Of a stretch of DNA of 32,537 nucleotides, positions 1 through 6,032 are shown piece by piece (position 1 is the stretch's first letter; the number at the start of each line of letters is the position of its first letter). Below the pieces are notes generated by a model, which worked only from the letters and a program-made list of their open reading frames with translations, did no database searches and was not told the origin of the DNA. This stretch comes from an uncultured Clostridia bacterium (GTDB lineage Bacteria; Bacillota; Clostridia; Christensenellales; Borkfalkiaceae): the NCBI GenBank assembly GCA_947631465.1, contig CANRLK010000018.1, forward strand, positions 1 to 32,537, given 5' to 3'. The position numbers and the translations under genes are program-made.

Positions 1-33
1 GCAGACATAAAGTTTTAATTTTGAATGTTTCAT
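1..33 (-). CDS. 5' end of a truncated, divergently transcribed gene
   Basis: Eleven codons (MKHSKLKLYVC) run off the left edge. The start is well supported: an AAAGGAGA ribosome binding site lies just upstream, and a near-perfect promoter reads into it (-35 at 90-85, -10 at 67-62, 17-bp spacer). The basic first residues followed by hydrophobic ones would suit a membrane protein, but too little is present to name it. It is divergent from the Xre-type regulator at 124 and its promoter carries an operator-like inverted repeat, so it is the likely target of that regulator. Confidence 0.5.
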   Translation of the reverse strand, partial: MKHSKLKLYVC

Positions 34-61
34 CCGTAGATCTCCTTTGATTTTTATCATT

Positions 62-90
62 ATTATATCCTACAAAACGTAGGATGTCAA
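62..90 (-). promoter_or_regulatory. Consensus sigma-A promoter of the divergent left-edge gene
   Basis: On the minus strand TTGACA (90-85) is followed by exactly 17 bp and TATAAT (67-62). Both hexamers are perfect. The spacer is almost filled by the inverted repeat at 69-83. Confidence 0.85.
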
Positions 91-112
91 GTGTTTTCCT
101 ACAACATGTAAT
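69..112. promoter_or_regulatory. Operator-like repeats between the divergent promoters
   Basis: CCTACAAAACGTAGG (69-83) is a perfect 5-bp inverted repeat with a 5-bp centre, lying between -35 and -10 of the minus promoter. A degenerate second copy, CCTACAACATGTAAT, occupies 98-112 and abuts a TAAAAT (112-117) that could be the -10 of the regulator gene. The two centres are 29 bp apart. This is the layout expected for an Xre-type repressor that shuts its neighbour by occupying the spacer and tunes its own promoter through a weaker site. Binding is inferred. Confidence 0.65.
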
Positions 113-123
113 AAAATAATTTT

Positions 124-333
124 GTGGAAGGAAACATTTTCGGGAAAAGGTTAAAGGAGCTTCGGATGGAACGGGGGCTTTCGCAGCGCGCGCTGGGGGA
201 GATGTTCGGCGTGTGCAATCAAACTGTGAGCTTTTGGGAGAGCGGAAGCCGCGAGCCCGATCTCGATCATCTATTAAAAATCGCAAAATTTTTCAATGTT
301 CCCGTCGATTATTTGCTCGACGAAAAAGCATGA
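124..333 (+). CDS. Small Xre/Cro-type helix-turn-helix regulator
   Basis: A 69-residue protein that is essentially one Cro/C1 DNA-binding domain: an N-terminal helix (FGKRLKELR), the helix-turn-helix around residues 19-40 (LSQRALGEMFGVCNQTVSFWE) and the typical end PVDYLLDEKA. There is no sensor domain, so it probably acts as a simple dimeric repressor. The start is GTG; no Shine-Dalgarno precedes it. The possible -10 box TAAAAT ends six bases before the GTG, which would make the mRNA leaderless, although no good -35 is visible. The likely targets are its own promoter and the divergent gene at the left edge. It lies directly before a long repeat-filled gap. Confidence 0.85.
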   Translation: MEGNIFGKRLKELRMERGLSQRALGEMFGVCNQTVSFWESGSREPDLDHLLKIAKFFNVPVDYLLDEKA

Positions 334-366
334 ATCCGTCCAAATTTATAATAAAGTAAAGTTTTG

Positions 367-638
367 CAAGGCAGTGAGTTTGGATATCCGATGCGCCGCC
401 CTCGTTGGGTTACGATTGACTTTCGCATTGCGGCGGCGCAGGAAGTGAAGGCGCAGAAGCACGCAAAAAGGCGCTGCGGGGTTCGGGGCACACATCGCAA
501 GTGTCCCGAGCCTTTTTTGCTTCTTTTTTCAGCATTGAAAAAAGAAGAACTATATAAAACAAAAAGAGCTCGCATGTATCTTTCATGCGCATTGAAAATC
601 CGACTCTCTTGCAATAAGCCGCAAGCGGCAAATTGAGT
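367..638 (+). repeat. Class I multi-hairpin repeat, copy A
   Basis: About 270 bp that recurs at 1040-1312 and, inverted, at 20005-20280, with parts at 2905-3022 and 11321-11440. In order it holds a GCGCCGCC/GGCGGCGC stem, a stem closed by GGGGCAC/GTGTCCC, a CTTCTTTTTTC/GAAAAAAGAAG stem and the end module AAGCCGCAAGCGGCAAATT. No transposase is encoded, and the possible reading frames across it are not conserved between copies. It is probably a non-autonomous dispersed element; some of its hairpins could act as transcription stops. Confidence 0.8.
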
Positions 639-723
639 AAAACGCTTTTTTGTCGTATCATAACTCTACAGGTTGGATTTTTAAGTAGCGCGAATTACGG
701 GCTTTTGATGGTTTCCGCCCCCA

Positions 724-934
724 TTGGCTCCCCCTCTGAAATAGGGGTGGAGCATTGCAAATTCTGCTCAACAGCCCAGTGGGCTGTGAGCTGCAATGCG
801 AAGACGCGCCATTCTATTGATTATCCATGCGAGGCGCACGAGCCGAAGGCGAGTACAGCCGAGCTGGTGGCGAGGCGGCCTTGCGGCGGGGGCTACCGCC
901 GCAAGGCTGGCGCGAAGCGGCTGAGGGGGTGTCT
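724..934 (+). repeat. Class II repeat, long form (copy 1)
   Basis: It starts TTGGCTCCCCCT and ends CTGAGGGGGTGT. Inside is a long stem-loop: 752-759 pairs with 792-799, 766-770 with 787-791 and 772-778 with 780-786. A second hairpin near 884-908 pairs CTTGCGGCGG with CCGCCGCAAG. Further copies lie at 2373-2540 (minus), 3023-3137, 11596-11715 (minus), 13461-13668 and 20296-20500. Stems are preserved between copies by paired changes. Confidence 0.85.
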
Positions 935-959
935 CCTTATGTGCAAGACTCGTTTGGGA

Positions 960-1016
960 AACACCCCTTTGCACCTCGCTATGCTCGGTGACTTTCCCCT
1001 CAGAGGGGACAGCAAG
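960..1016 (-). repeat. Class II repeat, short form
   Basis: It carries the same ends as the long form (ACACCCCT... and ...CCCCTCAGAGGGG followed by acagcaag), but the cargo between them is only a short CACC/GGTG hairpin. It directly follows the long copy. No gene is seen here. Confidence 0.6.
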
Positions 1017-1039
1017 TGGAGGTGACGATACTCACCAAA

Positions 1040-1312
1040 CAAGGCGGCGAGGCTGGAATTTTCGATGCGCCGCCCTTGTTGAGGTTATGATAAAGCACCG
1101 CTTTGCGGCGGCGCAGAAAATGAAAGCGTAAAAGTTCGCAAAAATGCGTTGCGGGGTTCGGGACACATCGCAAGTGTCCCGAGCCTTTTTTGCTTCTTTT
1201 TTCAGAATTGAAAAAAGAAGAACGAAATAAAACAAAAGAGCTCACCTGAAATTTTTATGCTTATTTAAAGACCAAGCCTTTCTTTTAATAAGCCGCAAGA
1301 GGCAAATTGAGT
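1040..1312 (+). repeat. Class I multi-hairpin repeat, copy B
   Basis: Same order of modules as the copy at 367-638: the GC-rich stem, a CGGGACAC/GTGTCCCG hairpin near 1158-1182, the CTTCTTTTTTC/GAAAAAAGAAG hairpin near 1195-1222 and the AAGCCGCAAGAGGCAAATT end. Bases 1313-1454 hold only AT-rich sequence with no feature I recognise. Confidence 0.8.
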
Positions 1313-1454
1313 GGGGTACAACGCACATCTATTCTATCTTCAAATATCACCAATTAAGAATGATTTACACCCCTTTTTTCTTCGAAGCGAAAGGGGGTCT
1401 CCTTTTTTCCTCCAAAAAAATTTCACCAAAATCAAAAAATTTTTCTTCAAACAC

Positions 1455-1493
1455 TTGACAGAAATCCGAAGTCGTATTATAATTAAAATACGA
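1455..1493 (+). promoter_or_regulatory. marR promoter with overlapping operator
   Basis: TTGACA at 1455-1460 and TATAAT at 1478-1483 with a 17-bp spacer. The inverted repeat TCGTATT (1472-1478) / AATACGA (1487-1493) straddles the -10 box. An arm spacing of this size suits a winged-helix MarR dimer, so autorepression is likely. Confidence 0.8.
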
Positions 1494-1515
1494 AGTAGGA
1501 TTTTAAGAGGCGATC

Positions 1516-1938
1516 ATGGACGCGCGAACTTTCTTTTACAGGCTTGGAAAGCTGGTCTATTGTTTGGATGGGGCGTATAACGAATACGGGAAAAATTTTC
1601 GGTTGAGTTCATCCAATCTTTTGTGGATCTTATACGCACTCAACGACGGCAGACGGCACAGTCAGAAGCAGATTTGCGATGATTGGGCGATCCCGCGGAG
1701 TACGGCGAATACGATCATCAAAGATCTTGAAAATAAGGGCTATGTTTTTCTTTCGCAGATCAAGGGAGAGCGGCGGGAGCTCTTGGTTTCGCTCACGCCG
1801 TCGGGCAAGAGTTATGCGGACAACATTCTGTCCGATCTTTATCGCAGAGAGGATGAGATCTTTTCGGAGATCCCAAACCCCGACGAGTTGCTCTTTGCGC
1901 TTCAAGATTTGACGGAGAAAGTGCAGAGAATCACCTAA
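1516..1938 (+). CDS. MarR-family transcriptional regulator
   Basis: A 140-residue protein of standard MarR length. Residues about 35-100 form the winged helix: LLWILYALNDGRRHSQKQIC, the recognition helix PRSTANTIIKDLENKGYV, then the wing with QIKGERRELLVSLTPSGK. The last 40 residues form the helical dimer arm. The start ATG has a GAGG ribosome binding site eight bases upstream and follows the strong promoter at 1455-1483. The inverted repeat over that promoter's -10 suggests autorepression. No obvious target gene lies next to it; the next gene is the redox operon at 3741, with repeats between. A hairpin follows the stop codon within six bases. The ligand is unknown. Confidence 0.92.
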   Translation: MDARTFFYRLGKLVYCLDGAYNEYGKNFRLSSSNLLWILYALNDGRRHSQKQICDDWAIPRSTANTIIKDLENKGYVFLSQIKGERRELLVSLTPSGKSYADNILSDLYRREDEIFSEIPNPDELLFALQDLTEKVQRIT

Positions 1939-1943
1939 TGTTT

Positions 1944-1980
1944 CGACGAGAAATCTTTCTTACGGAAATATTTCTCGTCG
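1944..1980 (+). repeat. 11-bp stem-loop just after marR
   Basis: CGACGAGAAAT (1944-1954) pairs perfectly with 1970-1980 around a 15-base loop that begins ctttctt. There is no U-run, so it is not a classical terminator. A sibling hairpin with different arms but the same loop start lies at 2207-2245. Confidence 0.7.
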
Positions 1981-2060
1981 AGGATTCAACGCTGTTGATT
2001 TCATGGAACTCTCGTCGCCTTCCCCTTTGTCCGCCTTGCTAAACAGCCTGCGTGCGGTGG

Positions 2061-2190
2061 CGCGCAAATTGAGTCGCGCAGCGGAAAAGTGTGATTTTCC
2101 TTGCGCCTTTGGATTTATAATTAAGGACATAAGCGCGAAGGGTCGCGCAAATTGAGTCGCGCAGCGGAAAAGTGTGATTTTCCTTGCGCC
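2061..2190 (+). repeat. Two tandem 47-bp direct repeats (hairpin module III)
   Basis: Bases 2061-2107 and 2144-2190 are identical with an 83-bp period. Each copy folds as GCGCA-gc-GGAAAA-gtgtga-TTTTCC-t-TGCGC. Diverged relatives are at 2331-2361 and, inverted, 19972-20002. In the 2331 copy the outer stem is GCGTT/AACGC instead, so pairing is kept while sequence changes. Confidence 0.85.
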
Positions 2191-2206
2191 GTTGATTTAG
2201 AATGTG

Positions 2207-2245
2207 TCGAACGAAATCTTTCTTCGCTTGAAAAATTTCGTTCGA
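2207..2245 (+). repeat. 11-bp stem-loop, sibling of the hairpin at 1944
   Basis: TCGAACGAAAT (2207-2217) pairs with 2235-2245. Loop start (ctttctt) and flanks (aatgtgt before, cgagga after) match the element at 1944-1980, but the arm sequences differ in a compensated way. A third relative with CCAAC/GTTGG arms lies near 2845-2885. Confidence 0.65.
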
Positions 2246-2300
2246 GGAAACGGGCTTGGGTTATCAATTAGGGTTGTTCTCAATGGTCGCTTCTTCGGAC

Positions 2301-2540
2301 AGTAAGCCGTAAGAATGCGGCAAATTGAGTGCGTTTATGGAAAATTGTGATTTCCCAACGCGCCGTGATTTTAGGAAACACCCCCTCAGTCACGCAAGAA
2401 TGTGTGACAGCCTTGCGGCGGTAGCCCCCGCCGCAAGTCCGCCTCGCCACCAGCTCGGCTGGCGCATTGCAGCTCACAGCCCACTGGGCTGCTGAGCAGA
2501 AATTGCAATGCGCCACCCCTCTCAGGGGGAGCCAAGGGGA
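2301..2540 (-). repeat. Module III hairpin joined to an inverted class II repeat
   Basis: 2301-2370 holds a diverged AAGCCG...GCGGCAAATT end module and the GCGTT/AACGC hairpin. 2373-2540 is a minus-strand class II copy with stems GCATTGCA/TGCAATGC and GCTCA/TGAGC, but lacking the segment between the first stem-loop and the GAGCTGGTGGCGAGG part that other copies have. No gene is seen in 2246-3740. Confidence 0.75.
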
Positions 2541-2686
2541 GAGAGATGTTCCACCCCTCTTCGGTAAAAGCTCGCATCTTCCCTTGGGGACTGCAATAGA
2601 AGAAAGCACAAAAGGGCGCGCCACTTTTCCAAAGGAGATAGCGAGGAGGAAAAAGGTATGCCTACAAACGAGCTTGATAATAAGGA

Positions 2687-2740
2687 ACACCCCCTCAGTC
2701 TCGCTTCGCTCGACAGCTCCCCCTGAAAGGGGAAGCCAAG
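2687..2740 (-). repeat. Class II repeat, short form
   Basis: This copy has ends ACACCCCCTCAG and CCCCTGAAAGGGG-aagccaag with only a short TCGCTTCGCTCGA cargo. It is the type widely seen between genes of gut Clostridia (established knowledge). Confidence 0.75.
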
Positions 2741-2904
2741 AGGGGGACATGCGCGGCACGCTCTTCCTAAAAGGGGAAGTTAAGATTGTTGCGCCTCAAA
2801 AAGGCGCGCGGAAGTCAATCTCGCCTAACGCACACCATTTAGAATGTTTCGACCAACTATCACTATCATTAAGAGGTTGGGATTCGAATTAAGGAGATAG
2901 AAAA

Positions 2905-3397
2905 GTTCGGAGTGCCGATGCGCCGCCCTTGTTGGGGATACGATGACGTTGACTTGCGGCGGCGCAACTTGCGAATGCGACCGAGCACGCAAAAAAGCGT
3001 TGCGGGGTTCGGGACACAATCGCAGGTGGAGCGGCGCAACTTCTGTTCGACAGCCCAGTGGGCTGCGAACTGCGCGTAGAAGACGCGCCATTCTATTGAT
3101 TATCCATGCGCGGCGCACGAGCCGAAGGCGAGTACATGAGCACTGGCTGTGCGCCCCGCCTTTCTAATGTCACGATTCCTTGGGCGGCACGAGTCCAAAG
3201 GACGAAGTAGGGGTTGCGGTGTTCTCCTTACGCCGCAGCAGGCATGTTTGCAAGTAACGACGGGTCGATGATAGGCTGGCTTCCCGATTTTTAGCATAAA
3301 AAGAAGAGTGAGAATAAACGATAATCTCGCATAAAAATTTCATGTTCATAAAAGCACAATACCTTTCCTGCATTAAGCCGCAAGCGGCAAATTGAGT
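2905..3397 (+). repeat. Composite repeat: class I head, class II stem-loop, class I tail
   Basis: The head of class I (2905-3022) stops inside its second hairpin and continues directly as a class II stem-loop (from about 3026). After GGCGAGTACA near 3134 a different segment follows (cgccccgcctttct, then ggttgcggtgttctcctt) which ends in the class I tail with AAGCCGCAAGCGGCAAATT at 3375-3393. The element at 11321-11760 has the same class II, middle and tail order inverted. The junction looks like recombination between repeats. Confidence 0.7.
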
Positions 3398-3459
3398 GAA
3401 GTATTCTCATTATATATCTATATATATCTATCATCAATTTTATCGAGAAAAAATGACAC

Positions 3460-3610
3460 TCCTTTCCCCCTCGCTTTGCTCGGGAACTGTCTCACACGGG
3501 TAGAACCCCGTGTTCGGTCACCGTTCGCGCCTGAGATGCGCTCACTCCTGTCGCATTGCGCCAATGGTTATCAACCATTGGCGAAGTGCAATGCTCCACC
3601 CCTCATAGGG
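3460..3610 (-). repeat. Class II-related repeat with a swapped stem
   Basis: The outer stem GCATTGC (3553-3559) / GCAATGC (3588-3594) and the flank tccacccctcataggggaaagcaag match class II, but the inner stem is a different 10-bp pair: GCCAATGGTT (3560-3569) with AACCATTGGC (3573-3582). 3400-3460 is AT-rich with a short tatatatc tract. No gene or clear promoter for the operon at 3741 is seen here. Confidence 0.65.
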
Positions 3611-3740
3611 GAAAGCAAGGAAGGAAAAAGCGCAATCCACTTTTTCAGGGAAGAACGAGGGAGTGCTACGTTCCTCTTCAAGGAGACAGCGAGAGAGCTC
3701 AAATGCCAAAATAAAAAATCTATCAAGGAGAAAAAGGATC

Positions 3741-4295
3741 ATGAAAAAAATCATCGGTAACAAGTTCGCATTTTATCCCATGCCCGTGGTCGTCGTCGGG
3801 GCTATGGTCGACGGAAAACCCGACTTCACCCTCGCCGCTCATCTCGGCATCGTCTCGCACGAGATGGCATTGATCAGCTTGAATCAATCCCACTACATCA
3901 ACCGCGGTATCAAGGAAAATAAAACCCTTTCCGTCAATGTGGTCGACGAAAGCTGGCTCGAAAAAGCCGCCCTTGCGGGAAGCGTCTCGGGACGCAATGC
4001 CGATAAATCGGGTCTCTTCGACTACAAGATCGGCGGGATCGGCGCGCCCTTGATCAATGACTCCAAACTCTCCATGGAATGCGCCGTCTCCGACGTCTAT
4101 CTTGTCGGCTCGTTCGAAAATTTCGTCGTGCGCGTCATCGGCACATTCGCCGACGAGTCCATCCTCTCCGAGGACGGCGAACGCCCCGACTACTCCAAAT
4201 TCAAACCCGTTCTCTTCGAAATGCCAGGTTATACCTTCCTCAAAACGGGAGATACCCTCGGCAAATGCAAATCTTATCTCAATCAAAAATTATAA
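3741..4295 (+). CDS. Flavin reductase-like FMN-binding protein (flavoredoxin type)
   Basis: 184 residues that look like the FMN-binding split barrel of the flavin reductase-like family. It opens with NKFAFYPMPVVVVGA and a stretch rich in small and hydrophobic residues (FTLAAHLGIVSHEMALISLN), then HYINRGIKENKTLSVNVV and GLFDYKIG, all typical of flavoredoxin-type proteins. The family binds FMN and passes electrons from reduced nicotinamide or ferredoxin partners to flavins or other acceptors, in the cytoplasm. The start is the ATG with AAGGAG upstream; an earlier in-frame ATG at 3663 lies within repeat-like sequence. It is the first gene of a five-gene operon, 16 bases before the next. The specific acceptor is not known; the flavodoxins downstream are natural candidates. 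Confidence 0.85.
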   Translation: MKKIIGNKFAFYPMPVVVVGAMVDGKPDFTLAAHLGIVSHEMALISLNQSHYINRGIKENKTLSVNVVDESWLEKAALAGSVSGRNADKSGLFDYKIGGIGAPLINDSKLSMECAVSDVYLVGSFENFVVRVIGTFADESILSEDGERPDYSKFKPVLFEMPGYTFLKTGDTLGKCKSYLNQKL

Positions 4296-4311
4296 ATCGG
4301 AGGAATCAAAA

Positions 4312-5064
4312 ATGAAAAAAATCACACAGGATGCAGGAAGAAAAGCCCTCGGCAGCTTCGCCCCCGACTTCGCCCACTTCAACGACGATGTGCTCTTCGG
4401 CGAAAATTGGAATAACCCCGACCTCGATCACAAGACGCGCTGTATCATCACCGTCGTCGCGCTCATGTCGTCGGGTATCACCGACTCGTCCCTCAAATAT
4501 CATTTGGAAAATGCCAAAAAGGCGGGCGTGACGAGAAAGGAAATCGCGGCGATCGTCACGCACGTCGCCTTTTATGCGGGCTGGCCCAAGGCATGGGCGG
4601 TGTTCAACATGGCAAAGGACGTCTGGGCGGAAGAAACGGCGGAATCGGCGATGGCGGCGCACGAAAATTCGATGATCTTCCCAATCGGCGCGCCCAACGA
4701 CGGCTTCAAACAGTATTTCAGCGGACGGAGCTTCCTCGCACCCGTTTCCAAAGAGCAGGTCGGCATCTTCAACGTCACCTTCGAGCCCGCTTGCCGCAAC
4801 AATTGGCACATCCACCATGCGAGCAAGGGCGGCGGACAGATCTTGATTTGCGTCGCAGGGCGCGGATACTACCAAGAATGGGGCAAAGAGGCGGTCGAAA
4901 TGAAGGCGGGCGACTGCATCAACATTCCCGCGGGGGTCAAGCATTGGCACGGCGCGGCGAAAGACAGCTGGTTTTCGCACCTCGCGATCGAAGTCCCAGG
5001 CGAAAACGCTTCCAACGAATGGCTCGAACCCGTCGCCGAGGCAGAATACGACAAACTTCCGTGA
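4312..5064 (+). CDS. Carboxymuconolactone decarboxylase-like / cupin fusion
   Basis: 250 residues. Residues about 25-110 match the carboxymuconolactone decarboxylase/AhpD fold (DLDHKTRCIITVVALMSSG, then THVAFYAGWPKAW). The CxxC of true AhpD peroxidase-type members is missing. Residues about 140-240 are a cupin with histidines in WHIHHA (166, 168, 169) and PAGVKHWHGA (211, 213), which would hold a metal ion. Such fusions are common in anaerobes next to flavodoxin and flavin reductase genes, and their substrate is not established. An AGGAATC ribosome binding site precedes the ATG; there are only 16 bases to the gene before and 8 to the gene after, so they are co-transcribed. The start near 4057 of the longer open frame is inside the preceding gene and was not used. 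Confidence 0.88.
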   Translation: MKKITQDAGRKALGSFAPDFAHFNDDVLFGENWNNPDLDHKTRCIITVVALMSSGITDSSLKYHLENAKKAGVTRKEIAAIVTHVAFYAGWPKAWAVFNMAKDVWAEETAESAMAAHENSMIFPIGAPNDGFKQYFSGRSFLAPVSKEQVGIFNVTFEPACRNNWHIHHASKGGGQILICVAGRGYYQEWGKEAVEMKAGDCINIPAGVKHWHGAAKDSWFSHLAIEVPGENASNEWLEPVAEAEYDKLP

Positions 5065-5072
5065 GGTGCGTT

Positions 5073-5363
5073 ATGGCATTTACGGTCAATCTCACCTACA
5101 CGGGAACAAACGGCAGCGCGCGGAAGTTTGCGGAAGAGATGAAAGAGAGCGGGCTTGTGGATAAGATTCGCGCCGAAAAAGGCAATCTTCGCTATGAATA
5201 TTTTTTGCCGATGGACGATCCCGAATCGGTCCTGCTCATCGACGCTTGGGAGAGTGAAGAAGCGCTCGATCTCCATCACAAGAGCCCAGAGATGAAAGAG
5301 ATCGCCGCCCTTCGCGAAAAATATCATCTTAAAATGAGCGTGCATAAATTTATGGAAATTTAA
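5073..5363 (+). CDS. Antibiotic-biosynthesis-monooxygenase (ABM)-fold small protein
   Basis: 96 residues, the usual size of one ABM/YgiN-type domain: TVNLTYTGTNGSARKFAEEM at the start, GNLRYEYFLPMDDPESVLLIDAWES in the middle and LDLHHKSPEMKEIAALREKY near the end, the last resembling the HxxSPH segment of the family. These ferredoxin-like dimers act on quinols or other aromatics without a cofactor, or have no known activity. The GAGG ribosome binding site overlaps the stop codon of the previous gene, so translation is coupled. Its place between the cupin fusion and the flavodoxins suggests a shared redox substrate, but this is inference. Confidence 0.82.
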   Translation: MAFTVNLTYTGTNGSARKFAEEMKESGLVDKIRAEKGNLRYEYFLPMDDPESVLLIDAWESEEALDLHHKSPEMKEIAALREKYHLKMSVHKFMEI

Positions 5364-5383
5364 CAAAGCAAAGGAGAAAGAAG

Positions 5384-5986
5384 ATGAAAAAAATTCACAA
5401 GATCTCACTGTTTGCGATGGTGGGGTGTCTTTCCGCCGCGCTGGCGTTTCCGCTGTCGGCTTGCGGCGGCGAGCGCGAGGACAGGGGAAAACTCGGCAAT
5501 GTCGACCCGTCCGACGTCCTCGTCGCATACTTTTCCTGCACGGGCAATACCGAAAAAATCGCGGGCTTTCTTGCGGACGTCACGGGCGGCACGCGCTATG
5601 AGATCACGCCCGAACAGCCGTATTCGACCCAAGACCTCGACTACGGAAACTCGGACAGCCGCACTTCCAAAGAGCAAAACGACGATTCTGCCCGCCCGAA
5701 GATCCGCGGGAGCGTCGAAAACATGGAAAATTACGAGGTCGTCTACCTCGGCTATCCCATTTGGTGGGGGCAAGCGCCCAAGATCATCTATACGTTTCTC
5801 GAAAGCTATGACTTCTCGGGCAAGACGATCATCCCGTTCTGCACGTCGGGGAGCAGCTCGATCGGTTCGAGTGCGAGCAATTTGCACGGTAGCGCAAACG
5901 GGGCGACTTGGTTGAACGGAAAGCGGTTCTCAGGCTCGGCGCAACAGAGCGAAGTGGAGAATTGGGTGAACGGTTTGAACGGCTAA
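5384..5986 (+). CDS. Flavodoxin lipoprotein
   Basis: 200 residues. The first 30 form a lipoprotein signal with lipobox LSAC (Cys 27), so the domain is expected outside the membrane, tethered by lipid. Residues about 43-200 are a long-chain flavodoxin of the Flavodoxin_4 type: phosphate-binding loop FSCTGNTEK, then YLGYPIWWGQAPKIIYTFLE and the FMN loop FCTSGSSSIG. A GGAG ribosome binding site sits seven bases before the ATG. The next gene carries a second copy of this domain, clearly related over its full length. A flavodoxin on the cell surface would shuttle electrons outside the membrane; its partners are unknown. Confidence 0.9.
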   Translation: MKKIHKISLFAMVGCLSAALAFPLSACGGEREDRGKLGNVDPSDVLVAYFSCTGNTEKIAGFLADVTGGTRYEITPEQPYSTQDLDYGNSDSRTSKEQNDDSARPKIRGSVENMENYEVVYLGYPIWWGQAPKIIYTFLESYDFSGKTIIPFCTSGSSSIGSSASNLHGSANGATWLNGKRFSGSAQQSEVENWVNGLNG

Positions 5987-6032
5987 ATTGCCGAACGATT
6001 TTATAAAAATATACAAAAAAGGAGAAAAAATT

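Noticed and set aside
364-1025. Overlapping open frames of 60-130 codons on both strands across the repeat region
   Set aside because: They follow the repeat units, differ between copies, have no ribosome binding sites and give Arg/Cys/Pro-rich products; the repeats explain them.
2061-2190. Insertion sequence remnant
   Set aside because: No transposase frame, no target-site duplication and no terminal inverted repeats; better read as tandem hairpin modules.
2280-2892. Frames of 141-159 codons on both strands over class II repeats
   Set aside because: Spurious products (such as WLPLSGGAVERSETEG) of the kind known from repeat translation in gut Clostridia; no start signals.
724-3400. CRISPR array
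   Set aside because: Repeat units are long, irregularly spaced, in both orientations and structured; no regular spacers and no cas genes.
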